Assembly: GCA_019421345.1 (NCBI GenBank)
Contig: JAHZFL010000005.1
Coordinates: 72,004 to 136,003, forward strand
DNA from: Roseburia sp.
GTDB taxonomy: Bacteria; Bacillota; Clostridia; Lachnospirales; Lachnospiraceae
Length of the DNA stretch: 64,000 nucleotides
Reading direction: 5' to 3'
The notes under the pieces: model-generated
Seen by the model: the letters and a program-made list of their open reading frames with translations, nothing else
The model's database searches: none
What the model was told of the DNA's origin: nothing
Translations under genes and position numbers: made by a program
Shown here: one piece after another, positions 8,389 to 15,768 of the stretch
How the letters are laid out: every line of letters starts with the position of its first letter
Position numbering within the stretch: position 1 is the first letter of the stretch

Positions 8389-8808
8389 TTAGAAACGGAA
8401 TAAATTTAAACCGATCTGGGCATCGTGGAAGCGGTCGACTGTCCCGTCGATGAGCGTGATGACCATTTCACAGGTGGCGCTTACGACTGCCCGATTTAGG
8501 TGACCGCCGAACACTTCGCCCTTTTCATTTCCGGCGCTCATATGCAGATGACAGTAAAATTCGCCGTCCATTGTATTGATCGTTCCGTGTAAGGAGACGA
8601 TTTCAAATGAGCCGTGAAACTCATTTGCCACATATTTTTTCTCGTCAGTCAAAAAGACGCCGACGGTGAAATCGTCAACGGCGCCAAGCGCCTGGATGCT
8701 TGCGAGCTTGATCTGTTCCTTGTGCGCAAGCTGCTTTACCTGTTCTAAAATTTCTTCGCCTCTGTCAATTCTGGCTATGATCGTGTTTCCGAATTTTCGA
8801 TAGTCCAT
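8389..8808 (-). CDS. PPC (DUF296) domain protein
   Basis: A 139-residue protein that is a single PPC/DUF296 domain, a fold shared with plant AT-hook proteins but usually standing alone in bacteria. Family hallmarks are IKLASIQALGAVDDFTVG near the middle and YCHLHMSAGNEKGEVFGGHL, whose H-x-H and GGH residues form the conserved trimer interface and possible metal site. The function in bacteria is not established. It lies 35 bases downstream of a Gfo/Idh oxidoreductase in the same direction and is probably co-transcribed with it. Confidence 0.85.
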   Translation of the reverse strand: MDYRKFGNTIIARIDRGEEILEQVKQLAHKEQIKLASIQALGAVDDFTVGVFLTDEKKYVANEFHGSFEIVSLHGTINTMDGEFYCHLHMSAGNEKGEVFGGHLNRAVVSATCEMVITLIDGTVDRFHDAQIGLNLFRF

Positions 8809-8843
8809 AGTGTGTACTCCTTGTATTTTGTGATTTTTCTATG

Positions 8844-9836
8844 TCAAAGTAATTTCTGCTGCGCTTGTTCCTCCGGGTAGGAAAGTCCCCATGCGCGTCT
8901 TAATTCTGTCATCACTGCCATCACATCTGCCGTATAATCTAAGTGCATTTCGTCTGCCTCGCCGGAGACGGCGCGTTCCATATCGGCAACCTCATAGAGC
9001 AGCGCCTCGCCGGTATTGCCGCAGGAAATCGTCTCCTTGTGACCATCCGATGTATAAGTGATGACAGCCTCCTCGGCGCGGGGATATTCATAAATTTCGA
9101 TGTAGCCGCCGTCAAAGGCAAGCAAGCCTCTTTTTGGCTGTTTGGCGTGAAGGCTCAAGGTGATCGTCGCCATCTCTCCGGCAGGATTCATCAGTAAAAT
9201 GCCTGCCTGCTCATCGACGCCGCTCGGCGCGAATTTTACCTGTGATACGACAGAATCAGGTGCAGCCGATAAGAACCAGCGGATAAAGGAGAGGGCGTAT
9301 ACGCCGATGTCAAGCAGCGCGCCTCCGGCGAGCGAAGGATTAAAAAAGCGGTTGCTCATGTCATAGTCCTTGTAGCTGCCGAAATTCATCTGGATCATTT
9401 TCAGTGCACCGAGATTCCTCTCCTGGATCACTTCTAAAATTTTCTTATAGACAGGCATATGATAGATTGTCATTGCCTCTGCCAAAATCACATGATTTTC
9501 CTCTGCCAGCTTTATTGCCTCGGCGAGCTCTGCGTCATTGAGCGTGATGGATTTTTCGCAGAGCACATGCTTTCCATGGGTTAAGGCTTCGCGCAGATAA
9601 GAGATATGTGTATTATGCGGCGTGGAAATATAAATAATATCTATATTTTCATCGGTAAACAGGTCCTCGATCTGTTCGTACACATGCGGAATGTTATATT
9701 TTTTTGCAAAATCAACCGCATGCTGATAAGTTCTGTTTGCAACTGCGTAAAGGGTTCGTCCGTCTTTTGCAAGCGCCTGCGCGAGCTCGTTTGCAATGAC
9801 GCCGCAGCCTAAGGTTGCCCAACGATAATTTTTCAT
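8844..9836 (-). CDS. Gfo/Idh/MocA-family oxidoreductase
   Basis: A 330-residue NAD(P)-dependent sugar-type dehydrogenase. The N-terminal Rossmann motif is LGCGVIANELAQAL. HVLCEKSITLN matches the EKP-type substrate and cofactor motif with Ser in place of Pro. The C-terminal beta-sheet domain contains GGALLDIGVYAL, conserved in the family. Its sugar substrate cannot be read from the sequence. The neighbourhood of hexuronate genes suggests a carbohydrate substrate. It precedes the PPC gene on the same strand. Confidence 0.85.
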   Translation of the reverse strand: MKNYRWATLGCGVIANELAQALAKDGRTLYAVANRTYQHAVDFAKKYNIPHVYEQIEDLFTDENIDIIYISTPHNTHISYLREALTHGKHVLCEKSITLNDAELAEAIKLAEENHVILAEAMTIYHMPVYKKILEVIQERNLGALKMIQMNFGSYKDYDMSNRFFNPSLAGGALLDIGVYALSFIRWFLSAAPDSVVSQVKFAPSGVDEQAGILLMNPAGEMATITLSLHAKQPKRGLLAFDGGYIEIYEYPRAEEAVITYTSDGHKETISCGNTGEALLYEVADMERAVSGEADEMHLDYTADVMAVMTELRRAWGLSYPEEQAQQKLL

Positions 9837-9931
9837 GATTTCCTCCGTTTCTGGCAGCTTTATTTATGTATTATTTTAGGGACTTCCCTTTTTCTTGTCA
9901 ATAACAAAGAATGTCCCCGGTCCCTATGGCA

Positions 9932-9969
9932 TAAAAAACCGCAGCGCCGGATGATCGAAGCGCTGCGGT
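9932..9969 (-). terminator. Rho-independent terminator for eda (minus strand)
   Basis: The arms ACCGCAGCGC (9938-9947) and GCGCTGCGGT (9960-9969) are followed, on the minus strand, by a run of six T. It lies about 100 bp downstream of the aldolase stop codon. Confidence 0.85.
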
Positions 9970-10068
9970 CTCGGGATAAAATTTAGGAAAGAATGAAGTG
10001 GCTTGCACTCCTTATCAGTATTTCTTAATTTCAGAAATTCATACAGATTATTTTGCGCATGTATGATT

Positions 10069-11031
10069 TTATTTCTGGTTGAAGTGTACGGCAAAGCCGG
10101 CGATCTCCTCCTTGAGGTAGGCAACCGAAAGGACGCCCTGCGCGTTATATTTAAAGGACGTCTCATCAAAGGAGAAACCGCGCTTTTGTAAATGGTACAT
10201 GGCGCGGGCAAGGTAGTTTGTCTGAATGCAGATATGCCCGTTTGTGCCGCGTCCCGGAGCTTTCATCATTTCAATCAGAGAACCGACGAAGATCGAGCTG
10301 TTGCCCGGTTTTACCTCCTCGCCAAGCAGAGCCGCAAATTTAGCGGAGTCGGAAGCTGCAGCGTCTTCCGATTCATTATTGACGCCGACATGAAGAAGCT
10401 GAAAGCCAAGCATGGTGGCAACGGCTTCCTTTGTGAGGGCTGTGATGCCTGCCCAGTCCTTTGCGTTGATCATATCCTTGCTGACCATCCAAGAGCCGCC
10501 GCACGCAATGATGCGGTTAAAGTCAAGGTAGCTTGTCAGATTCTTTGCGTTAATTCCTCCGGTCGGCATAAATTTCATATTGGTGTAGGGCGCAGCCATA
10601 GACTTGATCATATTAAGTCCTCCTGCAGCCTCTGCCGGGAAAAATTTCACAACGTCAAGTCCCAATTCGATCGCTGCCTCCACATCACTTGGATTGGAGG
10701 TCCCGGGAGTGATCGGAATATTCTTGTCCACACAGTATTTTACGACCTTTGGATTTAAGCCGGGGCTTACGATAAATTTTGCGCCGGCATTTACCGCGCG
10801 GTCCACCTGCTCGGTGGTTAAAACCGTGCCTGCGCCGACGAGCATCTCGGGAAACCGGTCAGACATTATGCGGATGGATTCCTCGGCGGCAGCAGTGCGG
10901 AAGGTAACCTCCGCGCATGGGAGTCCGCCGTCACACAACGCTTTTGCCAAAGGCTCTGCATCCTCTGCGCGATCGAGTGCAATGACCGGAACAATTCCGA
11001 TTTTGGAAATTTCTTCTAATACCTTGTTCAT
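10069..11031 (-). CDS. eda: KDPG/KHG aldolase fused to a C-terminal VOC-like domain
   Basis: A 320-residue protein. Residues 1-210 match the KDPG aldolase TIM barrel: IVPVIALDRAEDAEPLAKAL, the AEVTFRT segment with the catalytic Glu, the VGAGTV motif, and VKFFPAEAAGG with the Schiff-base Lys. It cleaves 2-keto-3-deoxy-6-phosphogluconate to pyruvate and glyceraldehyde 3-phosphate, the end of the hexuronate route begun by uxuA. The last 110 residues (from LLHVGVNNESE) resemble a glyoxalase/VOC domain; such two-domain aldolases occur in Clostridia, but the role of the extension is unknown. The second of two ATGs (11031) is 7 bases from GGAG. It is probably controlled by the IclR-type operator in its leader. 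Confidence 0.9.
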   Translation of the reverse strand: MNKVLEEISKIGIVPVIALDRAEDAEPLAKALCDGGLPCAEVTFRTAAAEESIRIMSDRFPEMLVGAGTVLTTEQVDRAVNAGAKFIVSPGLNPKVVKYCVDKNIPITPGTSNPSDVEAAIELGLDVVKFFPAEAAGGLNMIKSMAAPYTNMKFMPTGGINAKNLTSYLDFNRIIACGGSWMVSKDMINAKDWAGITALTKEAVATMLGFQLLHVGVNNESEDAAASDSAKFAALLGEEVKPGNSSIFVGSLIEMMKAPGRGTNGHICIQTNYLARAMYHLQKRGFSFDETSFKYNAQGVLSVAYLKEEIAGFAVHFNQK

Positions 11032-11103
11032 CATAGTTCTCCTTTATGATCTTGATTTGCGGCAGCGGTATCGGTGGGACGCCGCTGCAATGTAACAATA
11101 GAA

Positions 11104-11175
11104 GTTTCGTATTACGAAACCTTGTTTCATAAAATAAATGTGATTTTATTATAGCATTTGCAGGGGGCTTGTCAA
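11104..11175 (-). promoter_or_regulatory. eda promoter with palindromic IclR-type operator
   Basis: On the minus strand TTGACA (11175-11170) and TATAAT (11153-11148) are spaced by 16 bp. Just downstream sits the perfect inverted repeat GTTTCGTATTACGAAAC (11104-11120), with 8-bp arms around a central T. A related 17-mer lies at the iclR gene, so the local IclR protein is the likely ligand-controlled regulator. Confidence 0.8.
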
Positions 11176-11220
11176 CAGGTTTCTGCGAATTTTCTTGCAG
11201 AAAAGGGAGGGATGTGATAG

Positions 11221-11450
11221 ACTTGCCATGACTTGATGTCAGGTGTGCATAGGCTGTGTGTAACCGCCGTTGTATGCGTGAAAAGGGAAACAGGTGCAAG
11301 TCCTGTACGATCTCGTCGCTGTAATAAGAGAGCATCCTATAAGAACCACTGTTAGCATGTGCCGTAACACAGAATTTATGCAGAGACGGCGGGAAACGGG
11401 AAGGGGTAGGATGCGTTGACCTTAGAGTCAGAAGACCTGCCTGTCATCGG
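11221..11450 (+). ncRNA. Cobalamin (B12) riboswitch
   Basis: The conserved cobalamin-aptamer elements appear in order: GGGAAACAGGTGCAAGTCCTG (11285-11305, with the core GGTGnAAnTCC), ACCACTGTTAGCATG, then the B12 box GTCAGAAGACCTGCC (11427-11441). A terminator hairpin follows at 11503. It is expected to reduce expression of the downstream DUF4430 and ECF S genes when adenosylcobalamin or a related corrinoid is plentiful. Confidence 0.9.
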
Positions 11451-11502
11451 TACTAAACAACCACGAGGAATTGGTTATGGTACATAAACACTTGTATTGC
11501 CA

Positions 11503-11540
11503 TGCCCTTTTGCACCCTCGCAAAAGGGCAGTTTTGTTTC
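11503..11540 (+). terminator. Expression-platform terminator of the B12 riboswitch
   Basis: The arms TGCCCTTTTGC and GCAAAAGGGCA close a short loop and are followed by GTTTTGTTT. Its place between the aptamer and the first gene suggests transcriptional attenuation. Confidence 0.85.
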
Positions 11541-11611
11541 GGTATCTGGGAAGAAGCTTTCGGAAGGAGCAGAAATTTTCTCGTGAAAAAAGAAAAAGGA
11601 GGTAGAGGGAC

Positions 11612-12031
11612 ATGTCAGAACAGACGAAAGGAAGCAACAAAAAGAAGATCATACTTGCGGTGGGAGCGCTGCTCCTTGTCGTGGCGGTTTTTGCCGGCAT
11701 CTATTTTGCGATGTCGCCAAAGGCGCAGGAGGGAGCAAAGAATATCACCATCGAGGTCATTGACGATGCACAGAAATCGACGATGTATGAGGTGAACACG
11801 GATGCGGAATATCTTGGAGATGCAATCCGGGAGACAAAGGATCTTGTCGTAGACGGAACGGAAAGCGAATACGGTATGATGGTCGATACGGTAAACGGCG
11901 TTGTGGCAGATTATAATGAAAACGGTGCTTACTGGGCATTTTATGTGGACGGCGAATACTGTATGTATGGTATGGATGAGCAGCCGATCGCAGACGGGCA
12001 GGCATACCAGATTATTTATACGACTGAGTAA
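11612..12031 (+). CDS. DUF4430-domain membrane-anchored protein, probable corrinoid-uptake accessory
   Basis: A 139-residue protein with a single N-terminal transmembrane segment (IILAVGALLLVVAVFAGIYF, about residues 14-33) and an external DUF4430 domain, recognised by the YEVNTDAEYLGDAI and GAYWAFYVDGEY pattern shared with transcobalamin-like beta-sandwich modules. It is the first gene after the B12 riboswitch and its stop codon overlaps the start of the ECF S gene (TAATG). The inferred role is capture or presentation of corrinoid to that transporter. The start is supported by AAAAGGAGGT. Confidence 0.85.
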   Translation: MSEQTKGSNKKKIILAVGALLLVVAVFAGIYFAMSPKAQEGAKNITIEVIDDAQKSTMYEVNTDAEYLGDAIRETKDLVVDGTESEYGMMVDTVNGVVADYNENGAYWAFYVDGEYCMYGMDEQPIADGQAYQIIYTTE

Positions 12032-12543
12032 TGCGCATGAGCAGGGGAATTAGGACAAAAGATATTGCGCTCATCGGTGTAATGGTTGCGACACTGGAGG
12101 CGGTGAAGCTGGCGCTCACTTTTTTGCCGGGGGTGGAGCTTGTCACATTGCTGATCGTGATCTATACGCTTGTATTTGGCTGGCGGGTTTTTTACGCGAT
12201 TGCGGCATTTGTCCTGATTGAGGGATGTCTGTATGGCTTCGGTATCTGGTGGATCATGTATCTTTATATATGGCCGCTTCTCGCCCTGCTGGCGCATTTG
12301 TTCCAAAAGCGGGAGGAGAGCTGGTTTTGGGCAGTGCTTACCGGAGCCTACGGGCTTTTTTTCGGGGCGCTGTGCGCGCTGCCCTATCTGGTGATCGACG
12401 GCTGGCACGCCGCGCTGGTGTGGTGGGTGGCGGGAATCCCGCATGACATCACGCACGGGATTTCCAATGCAGTGCTCTGTCTGGTTTTGTTTCGTCCGGT
12501 TTATGGAGCGTTAAAAAGACTTCGGCAGCAATCGCAGAGTTGA
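12031..12543 (+). CDS. ECF transporter S component, probable cobalamin or corrinoid specific
   Basis: A 170-residue integral membrane protein with about five or six hydrophobic segments. It opens with the ECF S component pattern DIALIGVMVATLEAVKLAL, where A-x-x-x-A-type packing residues contact the T component. The ligand is inferred from the B12 riboswitch and the DUF4430 partner, not from the sequence itself; a cobalamin precursor is also possible. No EcfA or EcfT genes are nearby, so it would use a shared energising module. The gene overlaps the preceding stop codon. Confidence 0.85.
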   Translation: MRMSRGIRTKDIALIGVMVATLEAVKLALTFLPGVELVTLLIVIYTLVFGWRVFYAIAAFVLIEGCLYGFGIWWIMYLYIWPLLALLAHLFQKREESWFWAVLTGAYGLFFGALCALPYLVIDGWHAALVWWVAGIPHDITHGISNAVLCLVLFRPVYGALKRLRQQSQS

Positions 12544-12594
12544 CTTTTTTCTGAAATCTATGCTATGATACCATAAAGTTCCGTAATATGAAAC
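12540..12594 (+). promoter_or_regulatory. iclR promoter and autoregulatory operator
   Basis: TTGACT (12540-12545) and TATGAT (12564-12569) are spaced by 18 bp. The 17-mer GTTCCGTAATATGAAAC (12578-12594) lies just downstream and matches the perfect eda palindrome at 14 of 17 positions. This suggests autoregulation by the IclR protein. Confidence 0.7.
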
Positions 12595-12607
12595 ATAAGG
12601 CTGGATC

Positions 12608-13432
12608 ATGGAATTTAGGAACGAGAGATGGAGAAAACAGATGGCAGAAGAAAAAGAAATGAAAAATCCCGTGCAGTCTGCGGCGCGTATTTTTCAGGTG
12701 ATGGAAATGCTTGCCGATCAGGGCGAGATGGGACTGATGGAGCTTAGTACGGCGCTTGGGCTTCATAAGAGTACAGTACACAGGCTGTTAATGTCTTTGA
12801 TTTATATGGGATATGCGAGGCAGGATGAGTCCTCGCAGAAATATATGCTTTCCTATAAGCTTGTGAATATGGCGAGCCGTATCTTGGATCGTATGGATAT
12901 TCTGCAGATCGCCAAGCCGTATCTGGAGCAGCTTTCCGATCTGAGCAAGGAGACTGTGCATCTGGTGCGCCGGGAGGGGAATAATATCCTCTATATTTAT
13001 AAGATCGAGGCAAAGATCGGTACGATACGGATGGTTTCGCATGTCGGAATGGTGCACCCGATGTATTGTTCGGGCGTCGGGAAGGCGATGATGGCGGTGC
13101 TACCCGAGAGTGAGGTTCAAAAAATCTGGAATGAGAGTGTGATCGAGAAGCGGACGGATCACACGATCACCGATTATGAAAAGCTGCTGGAGACGTTAGA
13201 GGAAGTAAGGAAAAACGGTTATGCGCTCGATGATGAGGAGAACGAGGAGGGCGTGCGTTGTATTGCCGCCAGTCTGCGCGGCTGTCAGAAGGAGGTGCTG
13301 TATGCATTCAGTATCTCAGGACCGGCAAGCAGGATGACGAAAGCGCGGATAGAGGAGCTTGCGGTAGATGTATGCAGAGTGCAGGGGGAGCTTTCCAAAG
13401 CGCTTGGGTATGTGCCGGTGTCTGAGCTTTAA
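12608..13432 (+). CDS. IclR-family transcriptional regulator (KdgR-like)
   Basis: A protein of up to 274 residues with an IclR winged HTH (VQSAARIFQVMEMLADQG, then LSTALGLHKSTVHRLLMSL) and a C-terminal effector domain (SHVGMVHPMYCSGVGKAMMA and RGCQKEVLYAFSISGPASR). Two starts are possible: 12608, with AAGG 7 bases upstream, or 12641, with GGAG 7 bases upstream; the conserved domain begins after the second. Similar operators at eda and at its own promoter suggest it senses 2-keto-3-deoxygluconate or a related acid and controls the last step of hexuronate breakdown. Effector and regulon are inferred. Confidence 0.85.
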   Translation: MEFRNERWRKQMAEEKEMKNPVQSAARIFQVMEMLADQGEMGLMELSTALGLHKSTVHRLLMSLIYMGYARQDESSQKYMLSYKLVNMASRILDRMDILQIAKPYLEQLSDLSKETVHLVRREGNNILYIYKIEAKIGTIRMVSHVGMVHPMYCSGVGKAMMAVLPESEVQKIWNESVIEKRTDHTITDYEKLLETLEEVRKNGYALDDEENEEGVRCIAASLRGCQKEVLYAFSISGPASRMTKARIEELAVDVCRVQGELSKALGYVPVSEL

Positions 13433-13529
13433 AAATTTGGAAAATTTTTTAGAACAGAAAGAATAAGCAGAAAAAACATGGTCATACTATCCTTGAAAAG
13501 AATAGTAATTCCAAAAGGAAAAGGAGAAC

Positions 13530-14000
13530 ATGACTATGAGAAAGTGGAGAGCACTTGCTGCAGGACTGGTACTTACTTTATGCTTAAGCGCGGTAACTGC
13601 ATGTGGAACAAACAAGGATAAGGACAATGTAAACAACACAAACGGCACAAATACCGAGAGTACGGTGAACAACAATAAACCGGGAAATACGACTGACAAT
13701 GTGCCGGCAAATCCGGATAATCTGAATCAGAATAATGGAACAACCACTGAGAACGGAGCGGTAGACAATAACGGAACGACGACCAACAACGGAACAACGA
13801 CCAATAACGGAACGACGACCAACAACGGCACAACGACCAATAACGGAACAGTGGACAATAACACGAATCCGGTGGAGGATGTTGTTGACGGCGTCGGTGA
13901 AGCCGGAAAAGATGTGATCAATGGCGTTGAGCAGGGCGTGGACGATCTGACAAATAATAATGCCGGAAATGGGACTAACACCACGGGCGGCAATCGATAA
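13530..14000 (+). CDS. Asn/Thr/Gly-repeat lipoprotein
   Basis: A 156-residue secreted lipoprotein. The N-terminus MRKWRALAAGLVLTLCLSAV is a signal peptide ending in the lipobox AVTAC, giving a lipidated Cys at about residue 25. The mature part is almost entirely low-complexity Asn, Thr and Gly, including an array of six-residue NNGTTT-type repeats, with a short acidic segment near the C-terminus (VVDGVGEAGKDVINGVEQGV). No catalytic domain is present; a surface spacer or envelope role is a guess. It is preceded by AAAAGGAG and followed by a terminator, so it is monocistronic. Confidence 0.8.
   Translation: MTMRKWRALAAGLVLTLCLSAVTACGTNKDKDNVNNTNGTNTESTVNNNKPGNTTDNVPANPDNLNQNNGTTTENGAVDNNGTTTNNGTTTNNGTTTNNGTTTNNGTVDNNTNPVEDVVDGVGEAGKDVINGVEQGVDDLTNNNAGNGTNTTGGNR
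13767..13856 (+). repeat. Five tandem 18-bp coding repeats
   Basis: Five consecutive 18-bp units of the form AAYAACGGAACRACGACC encode NNGTTT (the last is diverged). Most differences between units are at third codon positions, mainly AAC/AAT and ACG/ACA, so the encoded repeat is kept. Such an array can change length by slippage. Confidence 0.85.
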
Positions 14001-14020
14001 TAGAATAAAGAGAAGGGAAC

Positions 14021-14060
14021 ACAGCCGCGGGAGGTGAGAAAGCCTCTGTGGCTGTTTTTC
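14021..14060 (+). terminator. Rho-independent terminator
   Basis: The outer arms ACAGCC and GGCTGT and inner GGAGG and CCTC-type pairs are followed by TTTTTC. It ends the lipoprotein transcript. Confidence 0.75.
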
Positions 14061-14166
14061 TTAAATAAATATGAAAAATCAGAAAATTCCTTGAGATGAA
14101 CAGGTATTTCTATTATAATAGCCTTGACTTAGAAGAATCAATAAGAACAGTCATAAGGAGTATCCG

Positions 14167-15705
14167 ATGAATGATAATGATTATAGAGAGGTAATAGACG
14201 AGGAAGCTTTAGAAAACAAAGAGCTTTCTAAAGAGGGTGAGACGGATGCGGTGCGTCAGGAGCGGGGGATGACGGAGACTTCTGACAGCGAAAAACCAAC
14301 TGATCAGGAGACGGAGTATGAGGACATCTGCTATATTTGTCACCGCCCGGAGCATGTGGCGGGACGGATGATCAAGATCCCGAATGACATCTGCATCTGT
14401 CAGGATTGTATGCAGCGTACCTTCGACAGCATGAACCAGTCGGGTTTTTCGATGGATGATATGATGAATCTGAATTTGGGAAAGATGCCGAATATCAGCA
14501 TGATCAATCTGTCGGATCTTCAGAATCTGCAGGGCACGCTTCCGAATCATCAGAAGCTGAAGAAGAAAAAAAAGAAAGAGAATGAAACGCCTGTCATTGA
14601 TATTGCTAAGATTCCGGCACCGCACCGGATCAAGGCTTCTTTGGACGAATATGTGGTAGGGCAGGAGCAGGCGAAGAAGGTGATGTCTGTCGCTGTTTAC
14701 AATCATTATAAGAGGATTGCCGCGGATGAGAAGGACGGTATTGAGATCGAGAAATCGAATATGCTGATGATCGGTCCGACCGGCTGCGGCAAGACGTATC
14801 TGGTTAAGACGCTTGCAAGGCTTTTGGATGTGCCGCTTGCGATCACAGATGCGACCTCTCTGACAGAGGCGGGATACATAGGCGATGATATTGAGAGCGT
14901 GGTGAGCAAGCTTTTAGCGGCTGCGGACAACGATGTGGAGCGCGCGGAGCATGGCATTATTTTTATTGATGAGATCGACAAGATCGCAAAGAAGCGCAAT
15001 ACGAACCAGCGCGATGTCAGCGGCGAGTCGGTGCAGCAGGGGATGCTAAAGCTTTTAGAGGGTGCAGAGGTCGAGGTTCCTGTCGGCGCGAGCAGCAAGA
15101 ATGCGATGGTGCCGATGACGATGGTGAATACAAAGAATATTTTATTTATCTGCGGCGGAGCGTTTCCCGAGCTGGAGGAGATTATCAAGGAGCGTTTAAA
15201 TAAGACGGCTTCCATTGGTTTTGGTGCAAAGCTTAAGGATGAATACGATCAAAAGGAAAATCTGCTGTCAGAGGTGACAGTGGAGGATGTACGAAAATTC
15301 GGCATGATACCGGAGTTTTTAGGAAGGCTTCCGGTGATGTTCACGCTGGATGCACTGACAGAGGATGCGCTGGTAAGAATTTTAAGAGAGCCGAAAAATG
15401 CAATTTTAAAGCAGTATGAGAAGCTGCTCGCAATGGATGAGGTTCGTTTGCAGTTTGATGAGGATGCGCTGTGTGCAATTGCAAGAAAGGCGAAGGAGAA
15501 GAAGGTGGGCGCGCGTGCGCTTCGCGCAGTGATCGAGGAGTTTATGCTCGATATTATGTATGAGATCCCAAAGGATGATAATATCGGAACAGTTACGATC
15601 ACAAAGGATTATGTGGAGAAAAAGGGAAGTCCGCGGATTGAGATGCGCGGATGCACCCGTATTGCAGACGGCGGCACACCTCAGATTGCGGGGAGTACCG
15701 TATAA
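14167..15705 (+). CDS. clpX: ClpX-like ATP-dependent unfoldase
   Basis: A 512-residue AAA+ protein. An N-terminal zinc-binding domain is visible (CYIC at about residue 56, then CICQDC). A Lys/Glu-rich linker leads to the AAA+ module with Walker A GPTGCGKT, pore-loop-type GYIGDD, Walker B IIFIDEIDK and the SIGFGA segment. It is about 80 residues longer than housekeeping ClpX and its pore loop reads GYIG rather than GYVG, so it may be a paralogue. It should hand unfolded substrates to ClpP, which is not encoded here. It is immediately followed by a subtilase with only a hairpin between them. Confidence 0.85.
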   Translation: MNDNDYREVIDEEALENKELSKEGETDAVRQERGMTETSDSEKPTDQETEYEDICYICHRPEHVAGRMIKIPNDICICQDCMQRTFDSMNQSGFSMDDMMNLNLGKMPNISMINLSDLQNLQGTLPNHQKLKKKKKKENETPVIDIAKIPAPHRIKASLDEYVVGQEQAKKVMSVAVYNHYKRIAADEKDGIEIEKSNMLMIGPTGCGKTYLVKTLARLLDVPLAITDATSLTEAGYIGDDIESVVSKLLAAADNDVERAEHGIIFIDEIDKIAKKRNTNQRDVSGESVQQGMLKLLEGAEVEVPVGASSKNAMVPMTMVNTKNILFICGGAFPELEEIIKERLNKTASIGFGAKLKDEYDQKENLLSEVTVEDVRKFGMIPEFLGRLPVMFTLDALTEDALVRILREPKNAILKQYEKLLAMDEVRLQFDEDALCAIARKAKEKKVGARALRAVIEEFMLDIMYEIPKDDNIGTVTITKDYVEKKGSPRIEMRGCTRIADGGTPQIAGSTV

Positions 15706-15727
15706 AATAATAGCATAAATCAGATTG

Positions 15728-15768
15728 CTCCGGCATCTATTAATTATGAATAGATGACCGGAGTTTTT
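15728..15768 (+). terminator. Terminator-like hairpin overlapping the subtilase ribosome binding site
   Basis: The arms CTCCGG (15728-15733) and CCGGAG (15758-15763), plus ATCTATT (15735-15741) and AATAGAT (15749-15755), form a stem of 13 pairs followed by TTTTT. The next three bases are the ATG of the subtilase. The GGAG in the 3' arm is also that gene's only Shine-Dalgarno, so the structure would hide it. Confidence 0.75.

Noticed and set aside
10192..10758. A 188-residue plus-strand frame opposite eda.
   Set aside because: It is antisense to a well-supported aldolase, has no ribosome binding site and no family features.
13573..13993. Minus-strand frames opposite the lipoprotein repeats.
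   Set aside because: They are reflections of the 18-bp repeat array and lack start signals.
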